Positions 51,691 to 62,160 of a DNA stretch of 64,000 nt are shown here, one piece after another. The position numbers and the translations under genes are program-made. The notes under the pieces are model-generated. The model saw only the letters and a program-made list of their open reading frames with translations, was not told the DNA's origin and did not search any database. The DNA lies in NCBI GenBank assembly GCA_009617715.1, contig VTFK01000094.1, positions 920,443 to 984,442 of the forward strand. Direction: 5' to 3'. Origin of the DNA: Plectrocnemia conspersa (taxonomy: Eukaryota > Arthropoda > Insecta > Trichoptera > Polycentropodidae). Within the stretch, counting starts at the first letter, position 1; each line of letters starts with the position of its first letter.

Positions 51691-53032
51691 TGATTCCCCC
51701 AGTAAGCTTATTATGTAGCTATTTCAACCTAAATTGCCTACTATATCTGGTGACAGGTAACATAATTATAAGAATAAGAATATATTAAATTCCATGAAAA
51801 TTTAATTTAATCTTTATATTACATTGCTACAAATGCGCAAAAACTTGCATAACAATAAAATAAATAAATAGCCTTGACAAACGTTATTAAATATACATTT
51901 ACCGATTCTTCTTCGCTGTGGAAAATCTCATGAGAACCTATTGTATATTTTATCTGACTTGCATAGTTTCATATATTTTTTTAGATTTTGCATATTTTAT
52001 TGTACAATCTTTTTTGCACATGACATAGCAAAATTTAATAAATATATTTTTTCTCAGAAGTATATTCGGCGTGTCTCTTTGAAAGTTTGATCGAAACGCA
52101 TTATTGTAAAGAAGCGTTCGTGGCATCCGTCGTCGAGCGTGGGTAATTCGGCGTTCACGGCTCCGACTTTCTACTCGACAAAGGTCACCAGGTTGAAGAG
52201 TGGCATCTGCATCGGTTCGGGACGAAATCAAACTTGCACTTCGCCATGACCAGACTATAGCCGCTGGTGACTAAAATGGAAACAATGGATCTCATCAGAC
52301 GCCAGTGCATATCTAATCCGACTGACTTTCACTCTTCTCAGTGTCTACAACACTTTCCATCAGTTTAACTAGAAATGTATTGTCAACGATAAAAAGTATC
52401 GTCAGTGGCGCATTACAGACTTGATGCTAAATATTTGTCACTATTTAAAATTAGCATACAGCTGATACAACATATTTTAAGGGGATAGGATATGAGATGT
52501 GATAAAAAATAAAGACACATTCATTTTTATCAAAATGTATTCATTTATTCTTCAATAATGATATTATCCCCTTTATAGTAGTCCCATGTAGATAAGAAAC
52601 ACTGTCAGCGTTTCTTTCAATTCGTAAAGCATTTGTAGAATGCACTATTTGATATATGTATAAATATAAATCACTAAGCGACTATGCCTTATCTCCTCTA
52701 TGGTCGCAAAACATTATCCTTTCAACGTCCTCTTTATCTGCAAGAGCAATCAAAAGTTGCATGGGGGCTATATCTGATAAATACTGTGACTACGACATCA
52801 GGACTGTGTCGTTTTTGATGAAAAAGTGTGAACCGGTACGTATCGTGGTTCAAAATCCAATAGTTGTCTACTCGTTTTCTTCGGATTGTATTGTGTAAAC
52901 GACGAATGTATTGACTGTACAACATGGTGGTAAGAATTCGTTATGGACTTTACCGTTAAAATTCAATAAATCAGTTAAAAGTACTTTTTTGGTATCTACT
53001 CTTCTGACATTTTGATCTTAGTTTCGATATTA

Positions 53033-53098
53033 TTGATTATAATATAATTATATTTCCGATCGATCACCACAGAATATATTTTCCTAGATTTTCCTATA
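53033..53098 (+). repeat. SINE fragment (copy 4)
   Basis: TTCCGATCGATCACCACAGA followed by TTTTCCTAGATTTTCC matches the middle of the SINE family; head and end are missing. Confidence 0.55.
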
Positions 53099-53549
53099 CA
53101 AGGACAATCCGCAAAAACAAAACTATAACGGGTTTCCTAGATGGAATAAAAAAACACCTTCGTACATTAAGAAATAAATTACAATATTAAGTCTTTTTTT
53201 CCTGTTTATGTTATATATTATTTATATATGTTTAGTTAAAATTTGTTTGATGTAAAGATTAACTATTATGCTAAATAAATTAATAAAATAATAAATAAAA
53301 ATTTATCTTTTCTGATATTTTACTTCAACGTTATCTCTATTGCTTCAACATTTGCTGAAACGTACATACATGTTTCTACATATGCTTCTAATGCAATCAT
53401 GAGATTAATATCAATAGTAATAATTTGAATGAAACATTTATTTTTAAAATTTTTTTTTAGTTAGAATGGATGAACATGATAATTTAAAACTAGTTCTAAA
53501 TGCATTATTTCACCCTGTTTTTCATTAATGTTTGATGTACACTTTAGAG

Positions 53550-53603
53550 CAGTGGTGTCAGAAGGCGGCCCCGCAAGGCGTTAGAATACGGCCCACTTTT
53601 TCC
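53550..53603 (+). repeat. Possible hAT-type terminal fragment
   Basis: CAGTGGTGTCAGAAGGCGGCCCC and a nearby ACGGCCCACTTTTTCC are typical of the termini of animal hAT non-autonomous elements. No opposite end was found. Confidence 0.35.
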
Positions 53604-54250
53604 TAATATACTTTTTCTAAAATAATTAATGATTAAAAAATATTTAATATATACTCTACAGTAATTATACATATTCGCCATTACAGAACCTGTTTAGAAG
53701 AATACAAAAAAAAAGAAAATATCAACAAATTTTTAACTTCTTTATTTGATTTTGCAGTTAAAATCTCTAGAACAGAGTGAAAATTTTGGTTAATGCAGTG
53801 TTATAATAAAAACGTTATTATATAACAAATTATATATAAAGAGTTAAATTGTACAAAAAAATTAGTTGGTAATATTTTTATATAATAAAAATTAACCCAC
53901 TAAAGTTTGCTTCCTAACCTGACAATACTATTCTATACTTTCCACTTGAAACGTTTATATAACGTATAACCTAAATGAAGTTTTTAAGCACAGAAAACTT
54001 GTAAAGACCTCAGAATTCTCCAATTTTTCTATTTTCACAAATTTATAGCCTTATATTTTAATTTTTTTGATAAAAAAAAGCTTGCAAAAGACCTCAAAAA
54101 TCTCCATATTATTTTTTTGCTACACAAATTTATTGCCAATTGTGCGAATTTATATTTTAGCTCTTCTAATGTATAATTTGTATAATTTAAGAGGTAAAAA
54201 ATCACTACTTGAGTATTCGTCATTGATGAAGAATCATATTAATTATATTA

Positions 54251-54462
54251 TGGGGGCGAATATAGATTTGTTATGGCCAAAACTGGTCGGCGCAGAAGTA
54301 GCGGTGTTGTGACGGCTCTCTCTTCCGGCAAGCTTGTAAGGGTTTGCCGTCGCGCGTCCGCCCCACCTTTGTAATGTAAACTCCGTCTATCTTAAATAAA
54401 TATACTACTGCAGCGGCTCAATCTGTGTCTCATTGCCACCCGCCATCATCACCACCCCTAAA
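54251..54462 (+). repeat. 5' LTR
   Basis: Begins TGGGGGCGAATATAG and ends near CCACCCCTAA. Contains AATAAA (in TTAAATAAATATAC), expected for the R/poly(A) region. It lacks eight bases (CGGACGCG) present in the 3' LTR, plus a CT unit; otherwise nearly identical, implying a recent insertion. Confidence 0.8.
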
Positions 54463-55183
54463 TTGGTAACCTGCGACGTGATCCTGAGCACGCACATGGA
54501 GTCAGACGCAAAATGGCAGACACAGACGCCGCTGCAGTACTAAAAAGCCGAGCCGCTGCAAACCCACTTGCTGCCACCCCGCCGGAGCTTCCCTGGATCC
54601 GGACTCGAGCTGGCGGACCACCAAGACGATGGGCCTGCGCCTCCGACCATGAGCCGCCATCGTCAGCCGCCGCCGCCGCCGACCACGTGACCCAGGAAGC
54701 ATCCGGCGCCGCCACGCGCCTCCAGCGAGAAGCCACCGAAGTGCTGCCGTAGACCAGGCTCGAGTGGACCACGCGTGGCCCGTCACGCACCCGTAGGGCT
54801 ACGCCCCCGCGACTCCGAGCTCGAACCACATGTTCGGGGCCCGTCACGCGCGCGCCCTGTGTAGCTGCACCGACGCACCACAGGGCCCCGAAAGGTGCTC
54901 CCGGACATGCCCGTTCTTCTCGCGCCCCCTGGAGCCCTACGCGCCGCCCGGGTCTACGCGTGTTCCACTCGGCTTGGAGCGAAGCACGCCGCGCGTCACT
55001 GGAGGCCGCGCCCTCGCGCCTCATGGAGCCCTACACGCGCTCCCAGAAGCGGCGCCGCCACACCATGCGTCACGACTTTGCTGCTTTTGTGCCGCCAGCA
55101 TTTAAATCAACAGTAGAGCCAAGGCCCCCATACCTCCCCCTGGTTATAGTTCGCAATTGTAAATTGCTAGGGCCGGAGCCGTA

Positions 55184-55409
55184 TGGGGGCGAATATAGAT
55201 TTGTTATGGCCAAAACTGGTCGGCGCAGAAGTAGCGGTGTTGTGACGGCTCTCTCTCTCTTCCGGCAAGCTTGTAAGGGTTCGGACGCGTGCCGTCGCGC
55301 GTCCGCCCCACCTTTGTAATGTAAACTCCGTCTATCTTAAATAAATATACTACTGCAGCGGCTCAATCTGTGTCTCATTGCCACCCGCCATCATCACAAC
55401 CCCCCTAAA
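55184..55409 (+). repeat. 3' LTR
   Basis: Same boundaries as the 5' LTR, starting TGGGGGCGAATATAG and ending CCCCCCTAAA. A purine-biased AGGGCCGGAG lies just upstream as a weak polypurine tract. Confidence 0.8.
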
Positions 55410-55450
55410 ATATTAATAAGAATAAAACATGTGTTTTTATATAAATATTA

Positions 55451-55456
55451 TTTATT
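55451..55456 (-). terminator. Candidate poly(A) signal of prefoldin 4
   Basis: Minus-strand AATAAA about 190 nt past the stop of the prefoldin 4 gene. It falls between that gene and the LTR element at 54251-55410. Confidence 0.4.
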
Positions 55457-55643
55457 TATAAATTTTCCAATACATATGTAAAAAAATGTTAATCCCGCTG
55501 AAAAGGCTTTGTGACTATTAGAAAATTTAGTCAAATAATGGATAGTGATTCTTAATTAGCGTTTTAAAATTATTAGCATTATTAGTAATAAATAAAATAT
55601 TAATCAGGATATTTCATAGAAAATGTAATCATCCATTAAGCAT

Positions 55644-55796
55644 TTAATCATCTTCGCTTTCTAAATTTATTTTATTGGCGAATTTTCCATACAGATAAGT
55701 TTTGAGAACAGACATTTGCAGTTTGATAGAATCGGATTGACTTTCTAAAACTTTTATTTCATCTGTCTTTTGCATTTTAGCATCTTCTAAGCGTTT
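55644..55796 (-). CDS. Pfdn4: Prefoldin 4, exon 3
   Basis: 50 codons plus TAA after a TTGCAG acceptor. Encodes the C-terminal helix and the conserved Y-G-K-F-x-x-x-I-N-L-E end. Confidence 0.93.
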   Translation of the reverse strand, partial: KRLEDAKMQKTDEIKVLESQSDSIKLQMSVLKTYLYGKFANKINLESEDD

Positions 55797-57310
55797 CTGC
55801 AACATATATTAATATTATTTCATGTGTATTCATAAAAAAACAGTCAAACTTAATTACTAGTAATAAAATAAACATATTATATTCTACAATAAAATTGTAA
55901 AGATTAACAACGTTATATTAAAGTATTTGTGTAACATTTTTGGATTAATATCTCTCTCTAAATAAAAATGTGACTCACTGCAAACAATTAGGCAGCGTCT
56001 AAGTAAGCGAATGCGAAGCGAAGCGGCGCGATGCGAAAATAACAAACAGTCACTGCAGCTTGAAGTGTCCTACGTTAGTCACGTAGGACACTTCAAGCAG
56101 CAGCGACTGTTTGTTATTTTCGCTTTGCGTTCGCTTACGTAGGACGCTACGTAACAATAACAGCGGTCGCTATTCAACATGCCGATATTTGCACTCGCAG
56201 TGATGCTAGAATCGATTCTTTTTACTTTGCTGCACTACCACAATACTCTCCTCTGGTGAAATGCTCATCGGCGGTTCGCGATTCGTTGGGTTCTTGTAGA
56301 TCTGGTTATGTTCAAAGTAGAATTTCAGCTCACCTGTGAGAACAGCATTTAAGTAACTTTTTGCAAGTGTGTTGCAGGACCCATCTTTTAATGTAGCGCC
56401 GTATTCGATGGCTAACGTTTTTTTGCAATAATAATTAATGCTGATCAACTTCGTTCATGGTGGGCAAGCGCCTGGATAACAGAAGTTGTTCAATATTAAA
56501 TGTTATGGCGAAAAAAACGCTGGCAAAAAAGTACAATGCAATAGAAAGAGAATGTCCTTATAATAGCAGATGCCACAAGTTACTAAAGTGCTGCTCTCGC
56601 AGTTGTGAGGCTATATGCTACCCTGACCGAAGCCAAATCAACAAGAACTTTACAAATCCTTGACCATATGCAGAATTTCATTATGGATTCTCTAATATAG
56701 TGAACCGGCATGCAGTTTACTGAGAGTGAGTATTGTGGCAGTGCAGCAGAGCGAAAGAGATCGGATTTTGAGAATAAGATGACCGGAAAGCATATCTGTG
56801 CGTACGGATGCCTGTAATTTTTTGGGGAAAAAGGAAAGGTTGGCATAAAAAGGTTTTCCAAACTACTATTATACATTGCAAATACGTACCATTGTTTCGG
56901 TAACCGATTGGTCGATGAATAAATCGCCAATAAGGTACGGTATCTTGCCATCATCGTCATCCATTAAGCTTAATTCGTCACAAGCTTCCTCCAAGCTTTT
57001 CATTTCGTTTTGTTTTACTTTTAATTCATCTTTAATATCCTCCAGCTTCGCATTGAGGTTAGCAAATTTGTTTATATTTTTCTGATCCTCGAATGTAATG
57101 GCTACATCGTCACCACCCTAAAACACGTTAAGTAACAATTTTTATTAATTATTTGTTTAAAAAATACTTTTAATACATCATAGACTTTTAAACACGAAAC
57201 GTCAAAAACCGATAATATAGCTAATTTTAGATAACCCAGACAATATACAATTGTTACAAAATGTGCCAATATTCACTAAAAACCTTAATTATATCTTTTC
57301 CACTTGACAT
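55644..57310 (-). CDS. Pfdn4: Prefoldin subunit 4 (3 exons)
   Basis: Exons 57310-57284, 57117-56890 and 55796-55644 join in phase 0 through GT-AG introns to 135 residues, the usual length of the family. Prefoldin 4 is a beta-type subunit of the cytosolic hexameric prefoldin chaperone, which carries nascent actin and tubulin to the CCT chaperonin. Recognition rests on T-F-E-D-Q-K-N-I-N-K-F-A (18-28), the acidic M-D-D-D-D-G-K-I-P-Y-L-I-G-D-L-F-I hairpin (61-77) between two coiled-coil helices (about 20-58 and 80-125), and the C-terminal Y-G-K-F-A-N-K-I-N-L-E-S-E-D-D, typical of this subunit. The gene is divergent from RTEL1. Its second intron carries a foldback element and an inverted duplication. 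Confidence 0.93.
55990..56152. mobile_element. Foldback MITE in prefoldin 4 intron 2
   Basis: Inverted arms of about 75 bp: TAAGCGAA.GCGAAG, AAAATAACAAACAGTC and GCTTGAAGTGTCCTACG recur as reverse complements around a seven-base loop at about 56073-56079. Termini are GGCAGCGTC and GACGCTAC. The left arm has an extra GAAGCGGCGCGAT-like insertion. No coding capacity. Confidence 0.8.
56206..56780. repeat. Diverged inverted duplication of an unidentified coding-like sequence
   Basis: The left arm (about 56206-56448) read on the minus strand and the right arm (about 56490-56780) read on the plus strand are related: both translate with K-K-T-L-A-x-x-Y, and further on N-Q-I-Y-K-N / S-Q-I-N-K-N with F-T-N or P-T-N. 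At DNA level GCTGCACT.CCACAATACTC and GAGA.CAGCA.TT.AGTAACTT appear in both arms. The left frame is open for 80 residues, the right for 68. Family not recognised; probably two old head-to-head copies of a mobile-element gene. Confidence 0.55.
56890..57117 (-). CDS. Pfdn4: Prefoldin 4, exon 2
   Basis: 76 codons between TTTTAG and ATG|GTACGT, phase 0. Encodes the N-terminal helix and the beta hairpin of the subunit. Confidence 0.93.
57284..57310 (-). CDS. Pfdn4: Prefoldin 4, exon 1
   Basis: Nine codons (M-S-S-G-K-D-I-I-K) with CAAAG before the ATG and a weak AAG|GTTTTT donor. Poorly conserved N termini are normal in this family. The donor is the least certain splice site in the gene. Confidence 0.75.
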
Positions 57311-59227
57311 CTTTGCTATTTACTTTCGGCAACTCGAAGAATAAGGATGGGCAAAGCTTTAGGTTATAACGAGGCTAAATTGGCCATAAGACATAATATT
57401 TGAGGCAAAATCTGTAAATGGATAAATATTTAATTACTATTGAATACATTTTTATTAATGAATAAAGTGATCTTGTAATATTTCTAAAATTATTTATAAA
57501 TGTTACGTTAGTTTAACCTTTCCTTCCCTGTGATGTGTAACTAGTACACATTGCTTTAAATAATTTAAATATCTATATAAATATAATAAATTCAACTTGC
57601 ACGGGGTCAACAATTCTAATAAAACAAAAAATATGTTTTGGTTTGTGATGTTAAATGCGAGGCATCAATAATATAGTTATTTTTCGAATTGTATACTTAG
57701 CTATCGATACTAAGTATATTTTTATTTTTAAGAAAATTGCAATTTTCTTATCTTTACTTTAGGAACAATTAAATATTACTAGTTTAACTTTTTTACGTGG
57801 TACTGAGTGGAATCGCGCATTTTTCGTCTACACTTTTTAACCTGTTTATCGCCATGCCTTCGCCCGTGAGCTTTTAGTTTCTACGGTCTAAATAAAACAA
57901 AAGTAATTTCGGTTTCCATACAGTGACATCTTTGGATATTTTTTCAACTAAAGATGTCAACATTTCTCGATAATTTTGAATGAACTTGAAAGATGACATC
58001 TGGATTAGCACTCGTCAAAAATAGTCAAAATATCAAATTTATTTGAAAATAATCATAAATTTATTTATTTATAAATAATTATAAAAAAATAAATAGCCTG
58101 AAACTGTAAGTAGTTTTGCCTAGTTTCTTATCTTTCGAAAACAAAGTAAATATCACCTGATTCAGATTTTCATGGACCATCAGATTTGCCACTTATATAG
58201 AAGGAAACACACACATATGTGTTAGCATGGCCGCTAAGAGAAAAATCGAGCCCCGGGGCTTATTGTTGTTACGGGTCCCCCGAAACATTTAAGTTACATC
58301 TCAAATATAATATTTAAGGACTTACAGTTTGTACAATTTTGTGTTTTATTATATAAAGGAAAAATAAAAATCAAAAAATATAAATGAAGCCCGATTTATA
58401 TTTTTTCACTATGACCCATTGAGAATTATAAAAATTCATAAACTAATAGATAAAAGAACGGTTATCTGGTACTGGAATACTCAGACTTATTTATTCTATT
58501 TATATAAAAATTAAAAACATATCGTTAGATCGCCCAAATTTCGAATGAAATTTTCGTATTTTTTTCATTTTATAAAAAATAATCTAGGCTCCAGTTATTT
58601 ACATCTGGCTGGCTCCCCCCTCCCTCTCGTCGAAAATAAAATTCTTAGAAAATAAAACAGATCTATTGTGTGGCAACCCTGGTGAAAGTAAAGTGGTTTT
58701 TTTTTCGTAAAAATTACGGTTTATTCGATTGTGCTTCGCCAATATGTAAGTAAAAAATAATAAAATAATTTAATTATTAGTAATTATACTTATTTTTAAA
58801 TTGAAAATACGCGGCGTGTCGAAGAATGTCTATAAAATGTGCGGCGTTTAACTGGCTAAACTCTAGTTTTGTCATCAATCAATAACTCCAGTTTTGTAAA
58901 AATACAATTTTAAATTCGAGCATTCCCACCGGTCATCGATTTTTAATTTATTGTATTTTTATGAATTTAATATTATTGCGATATGTGTATGTATTCTTAT
59001 TTTTTTTCTGTATATATTTTTTAGTTTTAAGCTTATACAATTCTTAAAACATAATTTATTTTTTGTGTAAATTATTAATCAATGGTCAAAAAATTGACAC
59101 TTATGGTTACTAACTGATAAAAAGTATCTTTGACATTTGGCGGTCTTTCGATCTGTCATCCGTCATAGTAAAGAAAATTAAGTAATATTAAAATTTAATC
59201 CAAATTAACTACGCTGCGATCTTCAAA
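57311..59227. promoter_or_regulatory. Intergenic region between divergent prefoldin 4 and RTEL1 genes
   Basis: Must contain both promoters and 5' UTRs. No clear TATA/Inr pair was found. AT-rich, with a GC-rich patch at about 58228-58290 (CCCCGGGG, GGGTCCCCCG) and a C-rich patch near 58612-58630 that look like termini of hAT-type elements. The RTEL1 start codon has a good context (CAAAATGG). Confidence 0.45.
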
Positions 59228-62122
59228 ATGGCTGATATTTCAATAAGCGGAATTCCTATATCATTTCCGTTCGAACCGTACGAAGTTCAACGTGCTTATA
59301 TGGAAAAAGTTATTGAGTGCCTCAAAAATGGACACAACGGAGTGCTAGAATCTCCAACGGGAACCGGTAAAACTTTAAGTTTGCTTTGCTCGTCGCTAGG
59401 ATGGTTGCTGGTGAAGAAAGCGCAGATTCAAGCTGGAATACAAACCGCCGGCATATCCGGTAATTATGCTAACTTTCTTGAAAATTCTTTGAAAAGTGCT
59501 GCTGGTAAAAACTCCAAAGCTGAAGCGCAAGCCGCATGGGGCCTACCGAAAATAATCTACGCCTCTAGAACGCATTCTCAGTTGTCTCAAGCTATGCAAG
59601 AATTAAAAACAACTAGCTATAGACACGTGAAAGCGGCCGTGTTGGGTTCTCGCGATCAAATGTGTATACATCCCGAAGTCTCAAAGGAAACTAACAATGC
59701 CAACAAGATTCATATGTGTCAAGCAAAAGTTAAAACGAGAACATGCTATTTTCACAACAACATTGACTCTAAAAAAGAAGACGTTAGCATACGAGACAAT
59801 ACTATAATGGACATTGAAGATTTGGTGAAAGTAGGGAAGAAGATATCGTGTTGCCCGTATTATTTAGCTAAGGAACTCAAGCAAACGGCTGATATAATTT
59901 TCATGCCATACAATTATTTATTAGATCATAAAGCCCGTAAAGCTAACGGAGTTGAATTAGCCAATAATGTTGTTATATTGGATGAGGCTCATAATATAGA
60001 ACGAATGTGCGAGGAATCAGCTTCTTTACAAATTAAATCGACAGATATCGCATTATGTATCGACGAAGTCACTCATGTTATGAAAAGTGTATCGGAAAAT
60101 AGCGAAGAAGGAACAGATTTTGGAATCAATTCTGACTCTCAGCCTAAAGATTTTACACCGGACGATCTTTGCGTTTTAAAAACTATTCTATTAGCTTTAG
60201 AAAAGGCTATCGATGAAATAAACGTAACTCCCGGAGACGGCGTAACATTTGATGGAAGCTATATATTTAGCCTTCTATCAAAAGCTGAAATATCTGATAA
60301 TAATTCTACTGTCGTATTGACGCTAGTAGAGAATCTCGTTCAATATTTATCACTAAATAGCGCTTCTCCATTTCAACGAAAAGGCGCGGGTCTTCAAAAA
60401 TTTGCCGATCTACTCAATATAATATTTAACACGAGTCATCAGCTGCTTAAAAGAAGAATTGCCGAATGCTACAAAGTTCATGTGCATATTGAAGATAAGA
60501 AAAACAAGAAGAGCGATTCTTGGTCCGTCATTAAAGGACCTTCAGGAAAGTCATCAGAAAAAGTTATCAGTTATTGGTGTTTCAGTCCTGGGTTTGGTAT
60601 GAGACAATTATTAGATCAGCAAGTAAGATGCGTTATTCTCACTAGCGGTACTTTAGCGCCTCTCAAACCGTTAATATCCGAACTGGGCATCAGTATTCAA
60701 GTCACGCTTGAAAATCCTCACATAGTGAAAAGTGATCAAATATGTGTAAAAATTATTGGACAAGGTCCGGATGGACAAATTCTAAATTCAAATTATGAAA
60801 ACCGAGAAAATCCAAAGTATATAGCATCACTCGGTAGAACGATATTAAGCTTTTCGAGAGTCGTTCCTGATGGTTTACTCGTATTCTTTCCATCGTATCC
60901 GATATTATCTAAATGTCAACAAGTTTGGCAAGTAAGCGGCATATGGTCTAACATTTGTGATATAAAACCAATTTTCGTTGAGCCCCAACGCAAAGATACA
61001 TTCAACGCTACTATGTCAGACTTCTATAGTAAAATCAACGATGTTACAACGCGTGGAGCTTGTTTTATGGCAGTGTGCAGAGGAAAAGTATCCGAAGGAT
61101 TAGATTTCGCCGATATGAACGGCCGAGCCGTAATCATCACGGGGCTACCTTTTCCGCCGTTTAAAGACCCTAGAATTGTATTGAAAAAGAAATATTTAGA
61201 TGAGCTGAAGAAGAAAGATAAAGACTATCTGTCCGGAGATGAATGGTATTCTTTGGAGGCATCTAGAGCAGTAAATCAAGCAATTGGTAGAGTTATTCGA
61301 CACAAAAACGACTACGGAGCTATTCTTCTTTGCGATACTAGATTTAATAATCCTCGTTTGAAAGGCCAACTATCTACTTGGCTAAAATCTTACTGCACGA
61401 CGAGTGTTAAATTCGGCGAGACCGTGAGCGATCTATGTAAATTTTTCAAGAACGCTGAAAAGCATTTACCATCACCGAAACTAAAATCGCATAAAGAATA
61501 TAATTATGTCAGTAACGATTATCAAAATATGGATGTCACAAAACCGACAACAACTACACGCTCGATACCTAAAAAAGCACCGTTAACCATTGCAAAAAAT
61601 GTTCCAAAATCAAATGAAATATTAAGTGAAATGTACTATTACAAAAATAGTTCCGAATATGCAGCAGGATCTGCTATGCCGAATAAAGCCTCAGATTTAT
61701 TTAGCATTCTAGATATGAACATTGCAACTAATGCTGATATAAAACCATTGAATAACACTAAAAGGGATAGATCTGAAAATGTCGTGGAATTGAAATCTAG
61801 AAAGAAAAAATATAAAATTGTATCCCATAATTTCAAATTAACCGAAGAAGAACAAGTAAACATAACAAAACAAGCACCAGAAAACTTGGCCGACTTCGTG
61901 AAATGTGTTAAATCGTCTTTAGAAAAAGATGCATACAAAACATTTCAATTAGCTATATCATCTTACAAAAATAAAAATGAATATATGGAATTAATTTCTA
62001 CCTTAGACAAAATATTCTTTCCTGATAAAAAATTACATTATCTAATTAAAGGTATGGAAAGATTTTTCAAAGATACTGATAAAAATGCTTTTAGAAAATA
62101 TTGTGAAAAGCTAAATTTGTGA
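59228..62122 (+). CDS. Rtel1: RTEL1, regulator of telomere elongation helicase 1
   Basis: A single 964-codon frame with no intron. RTEL1 is a 5'-3' iron-sulfur DNA helicase of the XPD/FANCJ family that unwinds D-loops, T-loops and G-quadruplexes in the nucleus. Seen in order: Q-motif region F-P-F-E-P-Y-x-V-Q (13-21), Walker A S-P-T-G-T-G-K-T (42-49), motif Ia S-R-T-H-S-Q-L (113-119), four-cysteine Fe-S cluster (C146, C164, C173 and C208 or C209), DEAH box (252-255), F-F-P-S-Y near 550-560, motif V G-K-V-S-E-G-L-D-F (619-627), motif VI Q-A-I-G-R-V-I-R-H (684-692). Residues about 884-964 match the harmonin-N-like domain. All catalytic motifs are intact. I see one harmonin-like domain and no C-terminal RING, as is usual for the shorter insect proteins. 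Confidence 0.96.
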   Translation: MADISISGIPISFPFEPYEVQRAYMEKVIECLKNGHNGVLESPTGTGKTLSLLCSSLGWLLVKKAQIQAGIQTAGISGNYANFLENSLKSAAGKNSKAEAQAAWGLPKIIYASRTHSQLSQAMQELKTTSYRHVKAAVLGSRDQMCIHPEVSKETNNANKIHMCQAKVKTRTCYFHNNIDSKKEDVSIRDNTIMDIEDLVKVGKKISCCPYYLAKELKQTADIIFMPYNYLLDHKARKANGVELANNVVILDEAHNIERMCEESASLQIKSTDIALCIDEVTHVMKSVSENSEEGTDFGINSDSQPKDFTPDDLCVLKTILLALEKAIDEINVTPGDGVTFDGSYIFSLLSKAEISDNNSTVVLTLVENLVQYLSLNSASPFQRKGAGLQKFADLLNIIFNTSHQLLKRRIAECYKVHVHIEDKKNKKSDSWSVIKGPSGKSSEKVISYWCFSPGFGMRQLLDQQVRCVILTSGTLAPLKPLISELGISIQVTLENPHIVKSDQICVKIIGQGPDGQILNSNYENRENPKYIASLGRTILSFSRVVPDGLLVFFPSYPILSKCQQVWQVSGIWSNICDIKPIFVEPQRKDTFNATMSDFYSKINDVTTRGACFMAVCRGKVSEGLDFADMNGRAVIITGLPFPPFKDPRIVLKKKYLDELKKKDKDYLSGDEWYSLEASRAVNQAIGRVIRHKNDYGAILLCDTRFNNPRLKGQLSTWLKSYCTTSVKFGETVSDLCKFFKNAEKHLPSPKLKSHKEYNYVSNDYQNMDVTKPTTTTRSIPKKAPLTIAKNVPKSNEILSEMYYYKNSSEYAAGSAMPNKASDLFSILDMNIATNADIKPLNNTKRDRSENVVELKSRKKKYKIVSHNFKLTEEEQVNITKQAPENLADFVKCVKSSLEKDAYKTFQLAISSYKNKNEYMELISTLDKIFFPDKKLHYLIKGMERFFKDTDKNAFRKYCEKLNL

Positions 62123-62154
62123 TAACTTCCTTATTATTTTATTGAATTTTATTA

Positions 62155-62160
62155 AATAAA
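62155..62160 (+). terminator. Poly(A) signal of RTEL1
   Basis: AATAAA 33 nt after the RTEL1 stop codon, followed by a T/G-rich stretch at about 62175-62205. The short 3' UTR fits a compact housekeeping gene. Confidence 0.65.

Larger units (their letters stand above)
46421..54250. other. Upstream flank of the large gene; no coding gene seen
   Basis: 46421-46700 is GC-richer and probably 5' UTR or promoter of the large gene. Around 52080-52400 is another GC-richer block with a TCAGTC initiator-like site on the minus strand, a possible distal first exon. The rest is AT-rich with a SINE copy (51490-51690), SINE fragment (53033-53098), short repeats and a possible hAT end fragment (53550-53603). 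Confidence 0.4.
54251..55410 (+). mobile_element. Short non-autonomous LTR retrotransposon (TRIM-like, Gypsy-type leader)
   Basis: Two direct repeats (54251-54462 and 55184-55409) bracket about 720 bp. TATTA flanks both outer ends (54246-54250, 55411-55415), a 5-bp target duplication. Just inside the first LTR, TTGGTAACCTGCGACGTGAT sits where the tRNA primer site belongs and resembles leader sequences of arthropod Gypsy elements. The interior is strikingly GC-rich against the AT-rich surroundings and has open frames (54513-54752 plus, 54458-55024 minus) but no recognisable gag, protease or polymerase. It must have been moved by proteins of another element. Confidence 0.8.

Noticed and set aside
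54458..55024. 188-codon minus-strand open frame
   Set aside because: Lies in the GC-rich interior of the LTR element, where stop codons are rare by composition; overlapping frames exist on both strands and none resembles a known protein.
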